DNA of 64,000 nt, from the IMG/VR virus record IMGVR_UViG_3300033233_000001, positions 233,750-297,749 of that record; one strand, 5' to 3'. A model generated the notes under the pieces. It saw only the letters and a list, made by a program, of their open reading frames with translations, made no database searches and was not told the DNA's origin. Source of the DNA: a virus. Position numbers and translations under genes: made by a program. Below are positions 32,718-41,233 of this stretch, in pieces; the stretch's first letter is position 1; the number at the start of each line of letters is the position of its first letter.

Positions 32718-33500
32718 ATGCGATCAAAGCCAGAAGACGACTACGAGCACGCCGAACTCGCGCGACTGAACGCCGAGCCGTGGCAGGTCGCCCTGCTCGA
32801 TCTGAACCCCTCGTACGTCCACTGGGGTCCGCACGAGGACTACATGCCAGGAAAAAGCTGGCAAGAGCCTCTGTTCTACGACTCGTGGAGGGCGTCCGGT
32901 CCCTTCTCTCTCGACGACCTGAACGAGGTCGTCCATTTCTACTTCTCGGTCGAACGCGACTCCGAGAGATGCGCCGCCTGCGATGGGTCCGGTCATAACC
33001 CCGCGACCAAGCAGATCTCAGACGACTTCTACGACTGCGCAGGCATGGGCCGCCGCTGGTGCGACGCCATCACCGAAGACGAGGCCACGGCGCTGATCGA
33101 AGCGGGGCGCATCGGCCGCAAGTGGAATGGCCTGAACTGGGACGAACGCGTCGTGCCGGCCCCGACCGCCGCGCAGATCAACGCGATCAACGCTCGCGGA
33201 AGCGTAGTCCTGTTCGGCGAGGGCGCTCACGACGCGATCAACAGCACAATCCTCGTCAAGACGCGTGCCAAGCGTCTTGGCGTCTACGGCAAGTGCACGG
33301 CGTGCGACGGGCATGGCGAGATCTTCACAGCACCGGCCGCGCATTCGACGCTCACGCTCTGGGTACTCCACCCGCGAAAGGGCGCCGCACGCGGCGTAGA
33401 GGTCAAGATCGTGCGCGACGACCTGTCCGAGGTCTACGCGTTCCTACGCGAGGCCGCCGAGCGCAACGCCGAGCGTTTCGCAAAGGTCGTGGCGCTATAA
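32718..33500 (+). CDS. phage protein with DnaJ-like CxxCxGxG repeats
   Basis: A 260-residue protein of a type I recognise from many phages: LNPSYVHWGPHEDYM, then CAACDGSG and CTACDGHG (DnaJ-like CxxCxGxG units, normally zinc-binding) separated by a helical insert with HDAINSTIL, and a C-terminal alpha/beta domain. Function of the family is unknown. AGGAA precedes the ATG. It is unrelated to the DnaJ-domain protein at 54906. Confidence 0.72.
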   Translation: MRSKPEDDYEHAELARLNAEPWQVALLDLNPSYVHWGPHEDYMPGKSWQEPLFYDSWRASGPFSLDDLNEVVHFYFSVERDSERCAACDGSGHNPATKQISDDFYDCAGMGRRWCDAITEDEATALIEAGRIGRKWNGLNWDERVVPAPTAAQINAINARGSVVLFGEGAHDAINSTILVKTRAKRLGVYGKCTACDGHGEIFTAPAAHSTLTLWVLHPRKGAARGVEVKIVRDDLSEVYAFLREAAERNAERFAKVVAL

Positions 33501-33525
33501 CGACTGCCGCGGAGATTCCCACGAC

Positions 33526-33597
33526 ATGCCGAGCCAGATGACACTTGTCGACGCGTACGCGAAGGCGCGGACGCTCGGGTGGGAGCCGCCGCCATGA
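33526..33597 (+). CDS. 23-residue leader-like ORF
   Basis: MPSQMTLVDAYAKARTLGW and four more residues, ending in TGA that overlaps the next ATG (ATGA). It is too short for a fold. It could be a real small protein or a coupling leader for the NDT-NUDIX gene. Kept because spacing and codon use fit the operon. Confidence 0.4.
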   Translation: MPSQMTLVDAYAKARTLGWEPPP

Positions 33598-34772
33598 TCG
33601 TCGTCTACACAGGCGAGCAGCCGCCAGACACCTTTGCGTCGTCAATCTTCCTCGCCGGCCCATCACCACGGAAGCCCGCCGACCCGAACTGGCGGGCGGA
33701 GGCCATTCAGATCCTCGACCGCCTCGGCTACCAGGGCGTCGTCTTCGCACCCGTCTGGCGCGACCCAAACGCGCCGGGCGCCTTCGACTACGACAAGCAG
33801 ATCTGGTGGGAACGCAAACATCTGAACATGTCGGACCAGATCGTGTTCTGGGTGCCTCGTGACCTCCAGACGTTGCCTGGCTTCACGACGAACGTCGAGT
33901 ACGGCGTGTGGCTCCGTTCCGGCAAGATCATGCTCGGTAGTCCCGAGGGCGCGCCGAAGATGGACTATCTCGACTGGTGGGCATGCCGCGAGCATGTCGA
34001 CAACTATCGCGATCTCGGACTCATGCTTCGCGGCGCGATCGACAAGCTCGGTGCCGGCGCGCTGCGCTCCGGTGGCCAGCGAGAAGTTCCGCTGCATCTC
34101 TGGCAAAAGTCGGAGTTCCAGCACTGGCTCAGCTGCCAGGAAGGCGAGAACCGCCTGGAAGGCGCGGAGGTCGTCTGGACGTTCCGAGTCGGGGCTCGCA
34201 AGGAAAAGACGTTCCTATGGGCACTCCATATTCGCGTGTGGATCGCGAGTGAGCAGCGCTCGAAGGTCAACGAGGTCGTCGTCTTCCGGCCTGATGTTTC
34301 GGCCATCGTCGCGTACCGCGACCGATGGCCCGACGACGGGTACGACCGCACCATCATGGACACCGAGATCGTGCTCGTCCGCGAGTTCCGCTCGCCTGCG
34401 GCCAACGTGACCGCGATGGTTCACGAGCTTCCCGGCGGCTCGTCGGTGAGGCCCGGCGTCGATCCGAAGTCGGTTGCCGCCGATGAGTTCCGCGAGGAGA
34501 CGGCGCTGACGATCGATGCCAGCCGCTTCCGTTCCGTCGGAGTCCGGCAGATCGCGGCGACGCTGTCAGCGCACCGAGGTCACGTCTTCAAGGTCGCGCT
34601 GACCGCCGAGGAGATGGCCGAACTTCGAGCGCACGCGGAGACGCCGAAAGGCAACCACGCCGACACCGAGTACACGTGGGTCGAGATCCTAACCGTCCGC
34701 GAGCTACTCGCGAACGAAAACGTAGACTGGTCGAATCTCGGCATGGTGTTTCACGCGCTGATGGGGGCGTAG
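33594..34772 (+). CDS. nucleoside 2-deoxyribosyltransferase-like / NUDIX fusion
   Basis: A 392-residue protein. Residues 1-130 match nucleoside 2-deoxyribosyltransferase-like folds: SIFLAGPSPR, a FAPVWRDPN segment, NMSDQIVFWVPRD and TTNVEYG (substrate-side Glu). A second domain at ~225-392 is NUDIX: LPGGSS followed by AADEFREETAL, keeping the metal-binding Glu pair but not the full box, then LSAHRGHVF. Such fusions are known in phages and actinobacteria. Likely acts on nucleoside, nucleotide or NAD-derived compounds; the substrate is unknown. Confidence 0.8.
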   Translation: MIVVYTGEQPPDTFASSIFLAGPSPRKPADPNWRAEAIQILDRLGYQGVVFAPVWRDPNAPGAFDYDKQIWWERKHLNMSDQIVFWVPRDLQTLPGFTTNVEYGVWLRSGKIMLGSPEGAPKMDYLDWWACREHVDNYRDLGLMLRGAIDKLGAGALRSGGQREVPLHLWQKSEFQHWLSCQEGENRLEGAEVVWTFRVGARKEKTFLWALHIRVWIASEQRSKVNEVVVFRPDVSAIVAYRDRWPDDGYDRTIMDTEIVLVREFRSPAANVTAMVHELPGGSSVRPGVDPKSVAADEFREETALTIDASRFRSVGVRQIAATLSAHRGHVFKVALTAEEMAELRAHAETPKGNHADTEYTWVEILTVRELLANENVDWSNLGMVFHALMGA

Positions 34773-34776
34773 GGCG

Positions 34777-34971
34777 ATGGTGGAATCAGAAGACGAGCGG
34801 CGCGAGAGCGAGAGCGCGGAACGCGAAGACCTGTACCGGGCACTGGAAGAGACCGACCGGGCCGCTGCGCGTGTGAACACGAATCCGTGGGAGTTCTGGT
34901 TCCCGGCCTGCGTTGGGCTGGGGCTGCTCGTCGGCGGAGCCTTCTCTCTCGTGGAGTGGCTCTGGCCATGA
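34777..34971 (+). CDS. small single-pass membrane protein
   Basis: A 64-residue protein: 40 charged residues (MVESEDERRESESAEREDLY...), then one transmembrane helix (WFPACVGLGLLVGGAFSLVEWLW) at the very C-terminus. The next ATG overlaps its stop. It is a tail-anchored layout without the basic tail of the late proteins. Function unknown. Confidence 0.65.
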   Translation: MVESEDERRESESAEREDLYRALEETDRAAARVNTNPWEFWFPACVGLGLLVGGAFSLVEWLWP

Positions 34972-35219
34972 TCCGCTACCCGGTCGTGCACAGTCGGACA
35001 TGGGGCCCGTGCTGTACTTGGTGCGACAACTTTCTGTGCCAGGGCAGCGGTTGCTGCTGCGAGACGTGCGGCGGCTGGATCGTCGCGCACTACTCCGCGG
35101 ACAACAAGCTCAAGAAGTTCGACTGCGAGCACGGGCATCTCGAAGCGGCCGGCAGAGCGAAGTGGTTGCCCGTCATCGCGGCAGTCATCACCGACGCGTG
35201 CCACAGGAAGCCACGGTGA
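34968..35219 (+). CDS. Cys-rich early protein
   Basis: An 83-residue protein with eight Cys in its first 35 residues (CCTWCDNFLC; SGCCCETCGG) and two more Cys plus His later (FDCEHGH), so two or more metal sites are likely. It ends just before the promoter at 35222. No family recognised. Confidence 0.62.
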   Translation: MIRYPVVHSRTWGPCCTWCDNFLCQGSGCCCETCGGWIVAHYSADNKLKKFDCEHGHLEAAGRAKWLPVIAAVITDACHRKPR

Positions 35220-35221
35220 GC

Positions 35222-35250
35222 TTGCGACACACGTGGCAGCGTGCTAGATC
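35222..35250 (+). promoter_or_regulatory. promoter of the HNH-RNA ligase gene
   Basis: TTGCGA, 17-base spacer, TAGATC. The -35 box lies within a GCTTGCGACACAC motif (35220-35232). The expected start point is only about 10 bases before the GTG at 35266, so the message may be nearly leaderless; no ribosome site is visible. Confidence 0.55.
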
Positions 35251-35265
35251 TGTTGAAGTGCCGCC

Positions 35266-36366
35266 GTGCTCCCGAGGCTCCTCACCCGCGACGTATTTCG
35301 CACGAGCGTCTTCGCTCGTGATGGGCACAAGTGCGTCTGGTGCGGAGCGCCGGCTGTCGATGCCCACCACATAGTCGAACGCAAGTTGTTCACCGCGCCA
35401 CACGAGTTGTCCGGATACTTCGCCGACAACGGCGCCAGCGTGTGTGCCGACTGCCACCTTCTCGCCGAGCAGACGCTCGTCTCATGCGACGACCTGCGTG
35501 AGAAGTGCGGCATCACGCGTATCGTCGTGCCCGAGCACCTGTACGCCGAAGCCGACACGCCCTACGACAAGTGGGGTAATCCGCTCTTGCCGAACGGGCA
35601 GCGCATGCGCGGCGAGCTTTTCGACGACGAGAGCGTCCAGAAGGTTCTCGCGCCCGTGCTCCACCTGTTCACGAAGCGCGTGAAGTACCCGCGCACGTAC
35701 CATCTCAGCTGGTCGCCCGGTGCCACCAAGGACGACCGCACGCTGCCGGACGTCAAGCACTTCGAGGAGCAGGAAGTCGTCGTCACGCTGAAGCTCGACG
35801 GAGAGAACTGCACAATGTACCGCGACGGACTCCATGCGCGTTCACTGGAATACGACGCGCACCCGTCACGCGACTGGGTGAAGTCGCTTCACGCGCGCAT
35901 CGCACACGAGATCCCCGAGGGCTGGCGAATCTGCGGCGAGAACCTGTACGCAAAGCACTCGATCCACTACAGGCATCTGACCAGCTACTTCCAGGTCTTC
36001 TCGATCTGGGATGGCCTGCGCTGCCTCGACTGGGACACGACCTGTGCGTACGCCGGGATGCTCGATCTCACGACCGTGCCCGTGCTCTACCGCGGCACCT
36101 GGGACCAGAAGGTGATAAAGGGCCTCTGCGGCCCAGGAGCCGGCACGCACGGCGGTGATGAGATGGAGGGCTATGTCGTACGCCTCGCTAGCGACTTCCA
36201 GTACGGCGGATTCCGGCGCTCTGTCGCGAAGTACGTGCGCGCCGGGCACGTCACCGAGACCAGGCACGGACACTGGATGCGTAGCATGGTCGTGCCGAAC
36301 GGAGTCCAATCGGCTGCGTTGACGCGCGTGGCTGCAACAGAGATCAAGGAAGACGGCAATGGGTGA
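35266..36366 (+). CDS. HNH endonuclease-RNA ligase fusion
   Basis: A 366-residue protein, GTG start. Residues 1-70 are an HNH domain: CVWCGAP...AHHIVER...N...CADCH (two CxxC zinc pairs plus His). Residues ~165-366 are an RNA ligase of the T4 Rnl family as seen in phages: motif I KLDGENC (nucleotidyl Lys), then GENLYAKHS, EGYVVRL and SVAKYVR. The domains are joined by a linker with KWGNPLLPNG. A plausible role is repair of tRNA cut by host defence, or programmed cutting and joining; the HNH target is unknown. Confidence 0.85.
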   Translation: MLPRLLTRDVFRTSVFARDGHKCVWCGAPAVDAHHIVERKLFTAPHELSGYFADNGASVCADCHLLAEQTLVSCDDLREKCGITRIVVPEHLYAEADTPYDKWGNPLLPNGQRMRGELFDDESVQKVLAPVLHLFTKRVKYPRTYHLSWSPGATKDDRTLPDVKHFEEQEVVVTLKLDGENCTMYRDGLHARSLEYDAHPSRDWVKSLHARIAHEIPEGWRICGENLYAKHSIHYRHLTSYFQVFSIWDGLRCLDWDTTCAYAGMLDLTTVPVLYRGTWDQKVIKGLCGPGAGTHGGDEMEGYVVRLASDFQYGGFRRSVAKYVRAGHVTETRHGHWMRSMVVPNGVQSAALTRVAATEIKEDGNG

Positions 36367-37252
36367 CCAGCGCAACGGCGGTATCGCGTGGACGGATCAT
36401 AGTTGGAATCCCGTCCGCGGCTGTTCGCGCGTGAACGCCTCGTGCGTCAACTGCTACGCCGAAACGATGGCGATGCGGTTCTACGGCTCCGGCATGCCAT
36501 ACGAAGAGCTCGTGCGTATCTCGAAGAAGACCAAGAAGCCGCTTGGCTGGAGTGGTGACGTGCGCCTAGTGCCCGAGCGCCTCGGCGACCCGCTTCGGTG
36601 GCAACGGCCGCGACGCATCTTCGTCAACTCGATGAGCGACCTCTTTCACGAAAAACTCCCTGATAAGACGATCGATCTCATCTTCGGCGTGATGGCCGGC
36701 GCGCCACGGCACACATTTCAGGTGCTCACAAAGCGACCGGAGCGGATGTCCAAGTACATGCGTGCCCGCGCGTCACTCTCGAACGTCTGGCTCGGAGCAA
36801 GCGTCGGCTGCCAGTCAGAAGCCGACGAGTTCATCCCGTTTCTGCTCGATACGCCGGCCGCGGTCCGGTGGGTAAGCTACGAGCCCGCCCACGGCGCTAT
36901 CGACTTCACGAACATCGCCTGCGTTCGCGAGGAGGACGAGCCGGATACGTTCAACCCACTGCGGGACGGCTCGCCTCGGCGCTACGGCTCAGATCCGTCG
37001 AAGCGGATAAACTGGATCGTCTGCGGCGGAGAGAGCGGTCCGCGTGCTCGTCCGTTCGACCTCGCCTGGGCTCGCTCGACGATCGCACAGTGTCGCCAAG
37101 CGAAAGTACCCGTGTTCGTGAAGCAGCTTGGCTCAAACCCGTTCAGCATGCTCGACCGGGATACGTGCCAGCCGGTGCGGTACCATGACAGTGCTGGCGC
37201 CGAGCCGAACGAATGGCCCGAGGATCTCAGAGTACAGGAGTTCCCGACGTGA
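36359..37252 (+). CDS. Gp37/Gp68-family protein (DUF5131)
   Basis: A 297-residue protein with hallmarks of the phage Gp37/Gp68 (DUF5131) family: IAWTDHSWNPVRGC, a Cys triplet (GCSRVNASCVNCYAE), FVNSMSDLFHE, FQVLTKRPERM, NVWLGASVG and CGGESGPRARPF. The Cys cluster resembles radical-SAM enzymes, and the family is thought related to them, but the reaction is not known to me. It starts inside the last 8 bases of the ligase gene. Confidence 0.88.
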   Translation: MGDQRNGGIAWTDHSWNPVRGCSRVNASCVNCYAETMAMRFYGSGMPYEELVRISKKTKKPLGWSGDVRLVPERLGDPLRWQRPRRIFVNSMSDLFHEKLPDKTIDLIFGVMAGAPRHTFQVLTKRPERMSKYMRARASLSNVWLGASVGCQSEADEFIPFLLDTPAAVRWVSYEPAHGAIDFTNIACVREEDEPDTFNPLRDGSPRRYGSDPSKRINWIVCGGESGPRARPFDLAWARSTIAQCRQAKVPVFVKQLGSNPFSMLDRDTCQPVRYHDSAGAEPNEWPEDLRVQEFPT

Positions 37253-37407
37253 CTCCGCAGCCGCACACGTGGATTCCCGGTCCGGACGGGCCCCGCTGTC
37301 GCGTCTGCGGCATGCGCGACAGTTGGCCGGGAGCGCGGCTCCTGTGCCTTCGAGCGAAAGGCAGACGAAAGCATCGCAAGAAGGAGGCCGCCCGTGAATC
37401 GGCATGA
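37249..37407 (+). CDS. small zinc-binding-like protein
   Basis: A 52-residue protein, GTG start overlapping the previous stop. A WIPGPDGPRCRVCGMRDSW segment (CxxC) is followed by a very basic end with KGRRKHRKK. Likely a small nucleic-acid-binding protein. Common in phages but unnamed. Confidence 0.6.
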   Translation: MTPQPHTWIPGPDGPRCRVCGMRDSWPGARLLCLRAKGRRKHRKKEAARESA

Positions 37408-37423
37408 ACAAGGCCGAATCGGC

Positions 37424-37452
37424 TTGCTACTGTCCGACGGTTCAGCTATTGT
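37424..37452 (+). promoter_or_regulatory. promoter before the signal-peptide gene
   Basis: TTGCTA, 17-base spacer, TATTGT, ending 20 bases before the ATG at 37473. No leader hairpin of the RRACAY type follows. Confidence 0.6.
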
Positions 37453-37472
37453 CGGGGGCTGGAAATACCGCC

Positions 37473-37748
37473 ATGCCTCGCCTCATCACCGCCATGATGC
37501 TCTTGCTCGTTCTGTGCCTCTACAGCGCTGTCGCGCTCGCCGACCATTTGCCGCCTCCGCCATTGCCGCCTCCGCCATCGCTACCGCGACCCAGGCCACG
37601 GCCTACCGTCGAGTCGGTCGAGGTCGCGCATGGCCCGACAAGCGACGGCGGGCTGATGTCAGTGGGCGTGATCTCTGCGCTCGTGTGCCTCGCGCTGATC
37701 GGCGATCATCGCCGCCACAGACGCGACGACCCGACGCTAGAGGAGTGA
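37473..37748 (+). CDS. exported Pro-rich protein with C-terminal membrane segment
   Basis: A 91-residue protein. It has a signal peptide (MPRLITAMMLLLVLCLYSAVALA), a Pro-rich stretch with six-residue PLPPPP-type runs, and a second hydrophobic segment (LMSVGVISALVCLALIG) before a basic/acidic end. This is similar in outline to small periplasmic phage proteins such as spanin-like or exclusion proteins, but there is no lipobox. The ATG at 37473 is chosen for the signal peptide and promoter position. Confidence 0.6.
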   Translation: MPRLITAMMLLLVLCLYSAVALADHLPPPPLPPPPSLPRPRPRPTVESVEVAHGPTSDGGLMSVGVISALVCLALIGDHRRHRRDDPTLEE

Positions 37749-37749
37749 C

Positions 37750-38529
37750 GTGAGCCGCGTCTTCGCAGTCGGAGACATCCACGGGTGCCTCGAAGAATTC
37801 GACGAGCTTCTGAAGCTCTGCGAGTTCAAGAAAGGCACAGACCGGCTGGTGCTTGTCGGCGACCTCATGGACCGAGGCCCTGACCCGGTCGGCGTCGTGC
37901 GCCGAGCGCGAGAACTAGAGGCCACCTGTCTGCTCGGCAACCATGAGGAAAAGCACCTCCGCTGGCGCAAGCACGAGAAGAAGGTCGCTGCCACGCCGGG
38001 CTACAAAAACCCGATGCGACGGATGCGCAGCCCGGATGCCGACGCACACGAGAAGCTCTCGGACGACGACTTCACCTGGCTCGCAGCGCTACCGCTGACG
38101 ATCAACCTCGGACAGATCGGAAGCCAGGTTGGCGACTGGATCGTCGTACACGCCGGCTTCGAGCCGTGCCTGCCGCTCGCGGAGCAGCGGCCGGACAAGC
38201 TGCTTCGGGTGCGCTACGTCAACGCGGACGGCAAGATGGTGCCGATCAACAACGACACGGACCAGCCCGAGGGCACCGTGCGCTGGGCGAGCGTCTGGAA
38301 AGGCGAGCACCATGTCGTCTACGGCCATCACGCGACGTCGCTGAAGAAGCCGCAGATGGACGTCTACCTCGACGAGACCGGTCGGCAGTGGTGGCGCTAC
38401 GGCATCGACACTGGATGCTGCTTCGGGGGTCGCTTGACCGCAATCGATCTCGCGACGTGCGATTACGTCCAGGTGGCGGCCAAACACCGGTACGCCGAAG
38501 TCTGGGGCGCGAAGGAGACCGACGCTTGA
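37750..38529 (+). CDS. metallophosphatase (PPP-family)
   Basis: A 259-residue protein with all motifs of the calcineurin-like PPP group: GDIHG, GDLMDRG, GNHE, VVHAGF and a late GHH, then GIDTGCCFGGRLTA as in bacterial PrpE/ApaH-like and lambda-type phosphatases. Two metal ions are expected. Possible substrates are phosphoproteins, dinucleoside polyphosphates or RNA ends; the RNA ligase nearby makes RNA end repair one option. GTG start. Confidence 0.88.
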   Translation: MSRVFAVGDIHGCLEEFDELLKLCEFKKGTDRLVLVGDLMDRGPDPVGVVRRARELEATCLLGNHEEKHLRWRKHEKKVAATPGYKNPMRRMRSPDADAHEKLSDDDFTWLAALPLTINLGQIGSQVGDWIVVHAGFEPCLPLAEQRPDKLLRVRYVNADGKMVPINNDTDQPEGTVRWASVWKGEHHVVYGHHATSLKKPQMDVYLDETGRQWWRYGIDTGCCFGGRLTAIDLATCDYVQVAAKHRYAEVWGAKETDA

Positions 38530-38915
38530 GCCACGAAGTCGACGAGGCGTACGACCTCTATCATAAGACGAGGCGCAAGGCTCGCAAAGAGCACCGCTGC
38601 TGCGCGTGCGGAGAGACAATCCTGTCAGGCCACGTCTACGTGTACGTCGGTCTCGTGTGGGAAGGTCGAGGCGAAAACTACAAACGCTGCCTGCGCTGCG
38701 ACACGATCTTCGATGCCATCGTCGCACGGCAACAGGCGGCTTCTCGTCACGGCTACGCGGACCAATGGCCAGACGAAGACCTCAACTGCGGGCACACGTG
38801 GCGCGAGAACTTCGAGGAAGATCCGCCGGAAGAAGTGGCCCGTCTCGCGTTCATGTCCCGGGAAGAGGCGCAAGAGACGCTGACGAAGAAGATGGGTGCA
38901 GATGAGCAGAGTTAG
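38526..38915 (+). CDS. zinc-finger phage protein
   Basis: A 129-residue protein, TTG start overlapping the previous stop (TTGA). KARKEHRCCACGETILSGH, then YKRCLRCDTIF: a Cys4 zinc site typical of a small phage family in which RKEHxCxxCxxxI precedes RCxxC. The C-terminal half has NCGHTWRENF and acidic helices. Function unknown. Confidence 0.7.
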   Translation: MSHEVDEAYDLYHKTRRKARKEHRCCACGETILSGHVYVYVGLVWEGRGENYKRCLRCDTIFDAIVARQQAASRHGYADQWPDEDLNCGHTWRENFEEDPPEEVARLAFMSREEAQETLTKKMGADEQS

Positions 38916-39228
38916 GCAACCGCGCGTCTCGATGTCATTCAGCGAGGAGCAGGTGACACTGCTGCACGAGATCCTCACCCAGCTGACGCGCGGCAGCGAT
39001 CCACGCATGCTGTGTCGCAACAAATCGTACGCGCCGCTCATGGTGGCGGTCGCGTCCATGAAACGACGACTCGTGACTCCCAGCGCGCCACGGCCGCGGA
39101 AGCCGAAGCCGTACGACGCAGCTGTCGTCGAGCTAGCCGACGTGACAGAGGACCCGTTCACCGTCGCCGGACCGGCGGGCATCGTGAGCGTCGCCGAAGA
39201 CCCGGGCCCAGCGACTTCGGAATCCTAA
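38902..39228 (+). CDS. small helical protein with Pro/Lys linker
   Basis: A 108-residue protein. The helical N-terminus (FSEEQVTLLHEILTQLTRG) and basic centre (RPRKPKPYD) are followed by a Val/Ala-rich acidic end. It overlaps the previous gene by 14 bases and is the last gene before a 184-base control gap. Confidence 0.6.
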   Translation: MSRVRQPRVSMSFSEEQVTLLHEILTQLTRGSDPRMLCRNKSYAPLMVAVASMKRRLVTPSAPRPRKPKPYDAAVVELADVTEDPFTVAGPAGIVSVAEDPGPATSES

Positions 39229-39316
39229 GGCGATTCCGCCAGCGCTGCACGCCGCCCGATAAGCCGGGCTGAAACGCGGCGTTCACAGCGGAAAGGCAGG
39301 GCTCGGGCGCTTTTTG

Positions 39317-39345
39317 TTGACCCTGAGCTTCCGACACACTAGCTT
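39317..39345 (+). promoter_or_regulatory. promoter of the recombination/helicase operon
   Basis: TTGACC, 17-base spacer, TAGCTT. The spacer contains GCTTCCGACACAC (39327-39339). It drives a run of genes from the HTH protein through the helicase. Confidence 0.65.
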
Positions 39346-39388
39346 CGGCCCTCCGTCCCGCTCTGGCCGGCCGCCCTGGCCGATCGCT

Positions 39389-39400
39389 CTGGGATCCCAG
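39389..39400. promoter_or_regulatory. palindrome CTGGGATCCCAG (candidate operator)
   Basis: A perfect 12-base palindrome whose last two bases are part of the AGGAGG ribosome site of the HTH gene. Similar palindromes occur at 59474 and 59530. Placement fits a repressor site or an occluded ribosome site. Confidence 0.55.
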
Positions 39401-39412
39401 GAGGTTCACGCG

Positions 39413-39682
39413 GTGACCGTACCCAAGTCGTTCGTCGACAAGAAGTTGCTCTCGACCGGCGAAGTCGCCAAGCGCTTGAACGTTCACCGCGGCACGGTCT
39501 GGCACTGGATCCAGATCGGGATGCTGCGAGCCGAGAGGGTAACCGAGCGGTATTCCGGCGTGAGGCCGGAGGCTCTCGCGGCCTTCAAGAAAACGTACTC
39601 GCAGGATGTCGATTCTGTCCGAAAGGGCGTCAGTCCGGCGAAAGCGCCAGCGTCAGCACGGAAGCGGAGGAAAACTGCATGA
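39413..39682 (+). CDS. helix-turn-helix (excisionase/MerR-like) protein
   Basis: An 89-residue protein, GTG start 8 bases after AGGAGG. LLSTGEVAKRLNVHRGTVWHWIQIG is a winged helix-turn-helix of the excisionase/MerR type; the end is Lys/Arg-rich. Such proteins act as regulators or excision factors. Its own leader holds the palindrome at 39389, so self-regulation is a fair guess. It overlaps the next gene by ATGA. Confidence 0.82.
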   Translation: MTVPKSFVDKKLLSTGEVAKRLNVHRGTVWHWIQIGMLRAERVTERYSGVRPEALAAFKKTYSQDVDSVRKGVSPAKAPASARKRRKTA

Positions 39683-40743
39683 GCGATGAGAACGACGACG
39701 ACGTGGTGGACTCGATTCCCATCGAGAGCACCGAACTGCTGAACATCCACGAGCCGGAACCGGCCGGCAGATCTTTCTCCATCGAGGAACTCAACCGGCT
39801 GGGCATGCCGGTGCCGGTCGCCGACCCAGACGTGCTCCGTGCGGCGTACGCGTTCAGACAGAAGATGGTCGCGGCCATTCTCGATCGCGAACACGACTTC
39901 CTCTACACGATCTCCTACGTCGAGCAGAACAAGACGCGCGAGAAGATCACCACGTCCTACAAGGACGCGCTGAAGTTCTCGGAGACCTACAGGGTTCCGT
40001 ACAAGGCGGTGCCGAAGAAGTCTGGGATCGCAAAGCTCGCGACCGCTTTCAACATCGAGGGTCGCATCGTCACGCAGCGCGGTCTGCCTGTCGACGAAAA
40101 GGCGAGCTACGCCTACGTCGAATACGAGGTCGTGCACAAGGCGAGCGGCAAGAAAGCGGTCGGCATCGGCTGGGCACGCGGCAGCGAACGCGGCTACGCG
40201 ATGCCCGAGCACCACATGATCGCGCTCGCAGACACCCGCGCCTGGGGTCGCGCAATTCTCCGCATCTGCGGCTTCGGCGAGGCAGGAGCCGAGGAGATCG
40301 GCAGCGACGTCGTGCCTCTCCCGACCGTACGCATCGAGATGAGCGCGCGCGCTGCGCTACCCGCCGAGGTCTCGGTCGATGTCATCGACGTCCGAGCCGT
40401 GACCGAGACTCGGGTCCCAGTTCCGGTGAATGCGCCGTCGCAGTCTCCGACGGTACAACCCGCAGCGGCTCAGCCCGCAGCCACTTCGGCGCCACAGGCT
40501 TCCGTGAGTGCTCCGGTCAGCGTGCCCTCCAGCGTCCCGCTGCCCACTCCGGGCGCGACGACTCCGACCATCACAGAGGCGCAGGTGGGCAAGCTGTCCG
40601 GCCTACTGAAGGAAAAGCTCGGCAGCGTCGACAGGGCAAAGGCCTGGCTCAAGACAGAAGTGGCAGTCGAGACTACGCGGCTCGTGCGCGAGGCCGACTA
40701 CCCGAACCTACTCAAAAAGCTCGAAGCGATGGAGGTCCCCTGA
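39679..40743 (+). CDS. putative single-strand annealing / recombination protein
   Basis: A 354-residue protein. The central domain has KSGIAKLATAFNIEG, SYAYVEYEVVHKASGKKAVG and RAWGRAILRICGFGEAGAEEIG. That last helix-Gly pattern is typical of DNA-annealing/replication phage proteins (Erf/Rad52-like context), though I cannot place it in a named family. The C-terminus, after a Pro/Ala/Ser linker, has a helical ITEAQVGKLSGLLKE domain as in many such proteins. Next to DUF669 and the helicase, a recombination or replication role is likely. Confidence 0.6.
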   Translation: MSDENDDDVVDSIPIESTELLNIHEPEPAGRSFSIEELNRLGMPVPVADPDVLRAAYAFRQKMVAAILDREHDFLYTISYVEQNKTREKITTSYKDALKFSETYRVPYKAVPKKSGIAKLATAFNIEGRIVTQRGLPVDEKASYAYVEYEVVHKASGKKAVGIGWARGSERGYAMPEHHMIALADTRAWGRAILRICGFGEAGAEEIGSDVVPLPTVRIEMSARAALPAEVSVDVIDVRAVTETRVPVPVNAPSQSPTVQPAAAQPAATSAPQASVSAPVSVPSSVPLPTPGATTPTITEAQVGKLSGLLKEKLGSVDRAKAWLKTEVAVETTRLVREADYPNLLKKLEAMEVP

Positions 40744-41225
40744 TGCCGGTGGTCAAGGTTCAGCACAACCTCAACGACGCGAGCAAGCCGCCGCCGCGAC
40801 AGCCGATCCCCCCGGGGATCTACGACTCGCTGATCGTGAACAGCACGGTCGGCGTGACGAACAAGACGAGCCTCAGCAAGTTCACCATCGAGTACCGTCT
40901 GCTCAAGACAATCGAGGGCGACGAGACGATGAGCGGCCGTCGGGTGTTCCAGGACTACGTCCTTCAGCCTGGAACCGACCCCGACATGAACGTGCGCGAG
41001 AGGTATCGGATCAGACAGTTGATCGACGCGACCGGCGTCGCCTTCGCCATCGACGCCGCCGGATCGTTCGAGGTCAACACGGACCACATGCACAACAAGA
41101 GCGTACGCATCACGGTCTCGCAGCGGCCCGGCAAGCAGCCGGGCCCCGACGGGAGCGTGCCGATCTTCAACAACGTCGACCGAGTCGATACGACTGTCGC
41201 GATCGACGAAGCAAACGTGATCTGA
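40743..41225 (+). CDS. DUF669-like (ssDNA-binding-type) protein
   Basis: A 160-residue protein: PPGIYDSLIVNSTVGVTNKTSLSKFTIEY is cut by a helical turn, then RVFQDYVL, RYRIRQLIDATGV and SVRITVSQR. The layout (short N-term, beta barrel, 'rL.dAtG' helix, closing strands) fits DUF669, phage proteins found beside recombinases and thought to act as ssDNA-binding proteins. A divergent double copy is embedded in the gene at 46699. Confidence 0.62.
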   Translation: MPVVKVQHNLNDASKPPPRQPIPPGIYDSLIVNSTVGVTNKTSLSKFTIEYRLLKTIEGDETMSGRRVFQDYVLQPGTDPDMNVRERYRIRQLIDATGVAFAIDAAGSFEVNTDHMHNKSVRITVSQRPGKQPGPDGSVPIFNNVDRVDTTVAIDEANVI

Positions 41226-41233
41226 GGATCCCG

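Noticed and set aside
32718-33500. DnaJ chaperone call for the CxxCxGxG protein
   Set aside because: It has the zinc units but no J domain or HPD; a separate phage family fits better.
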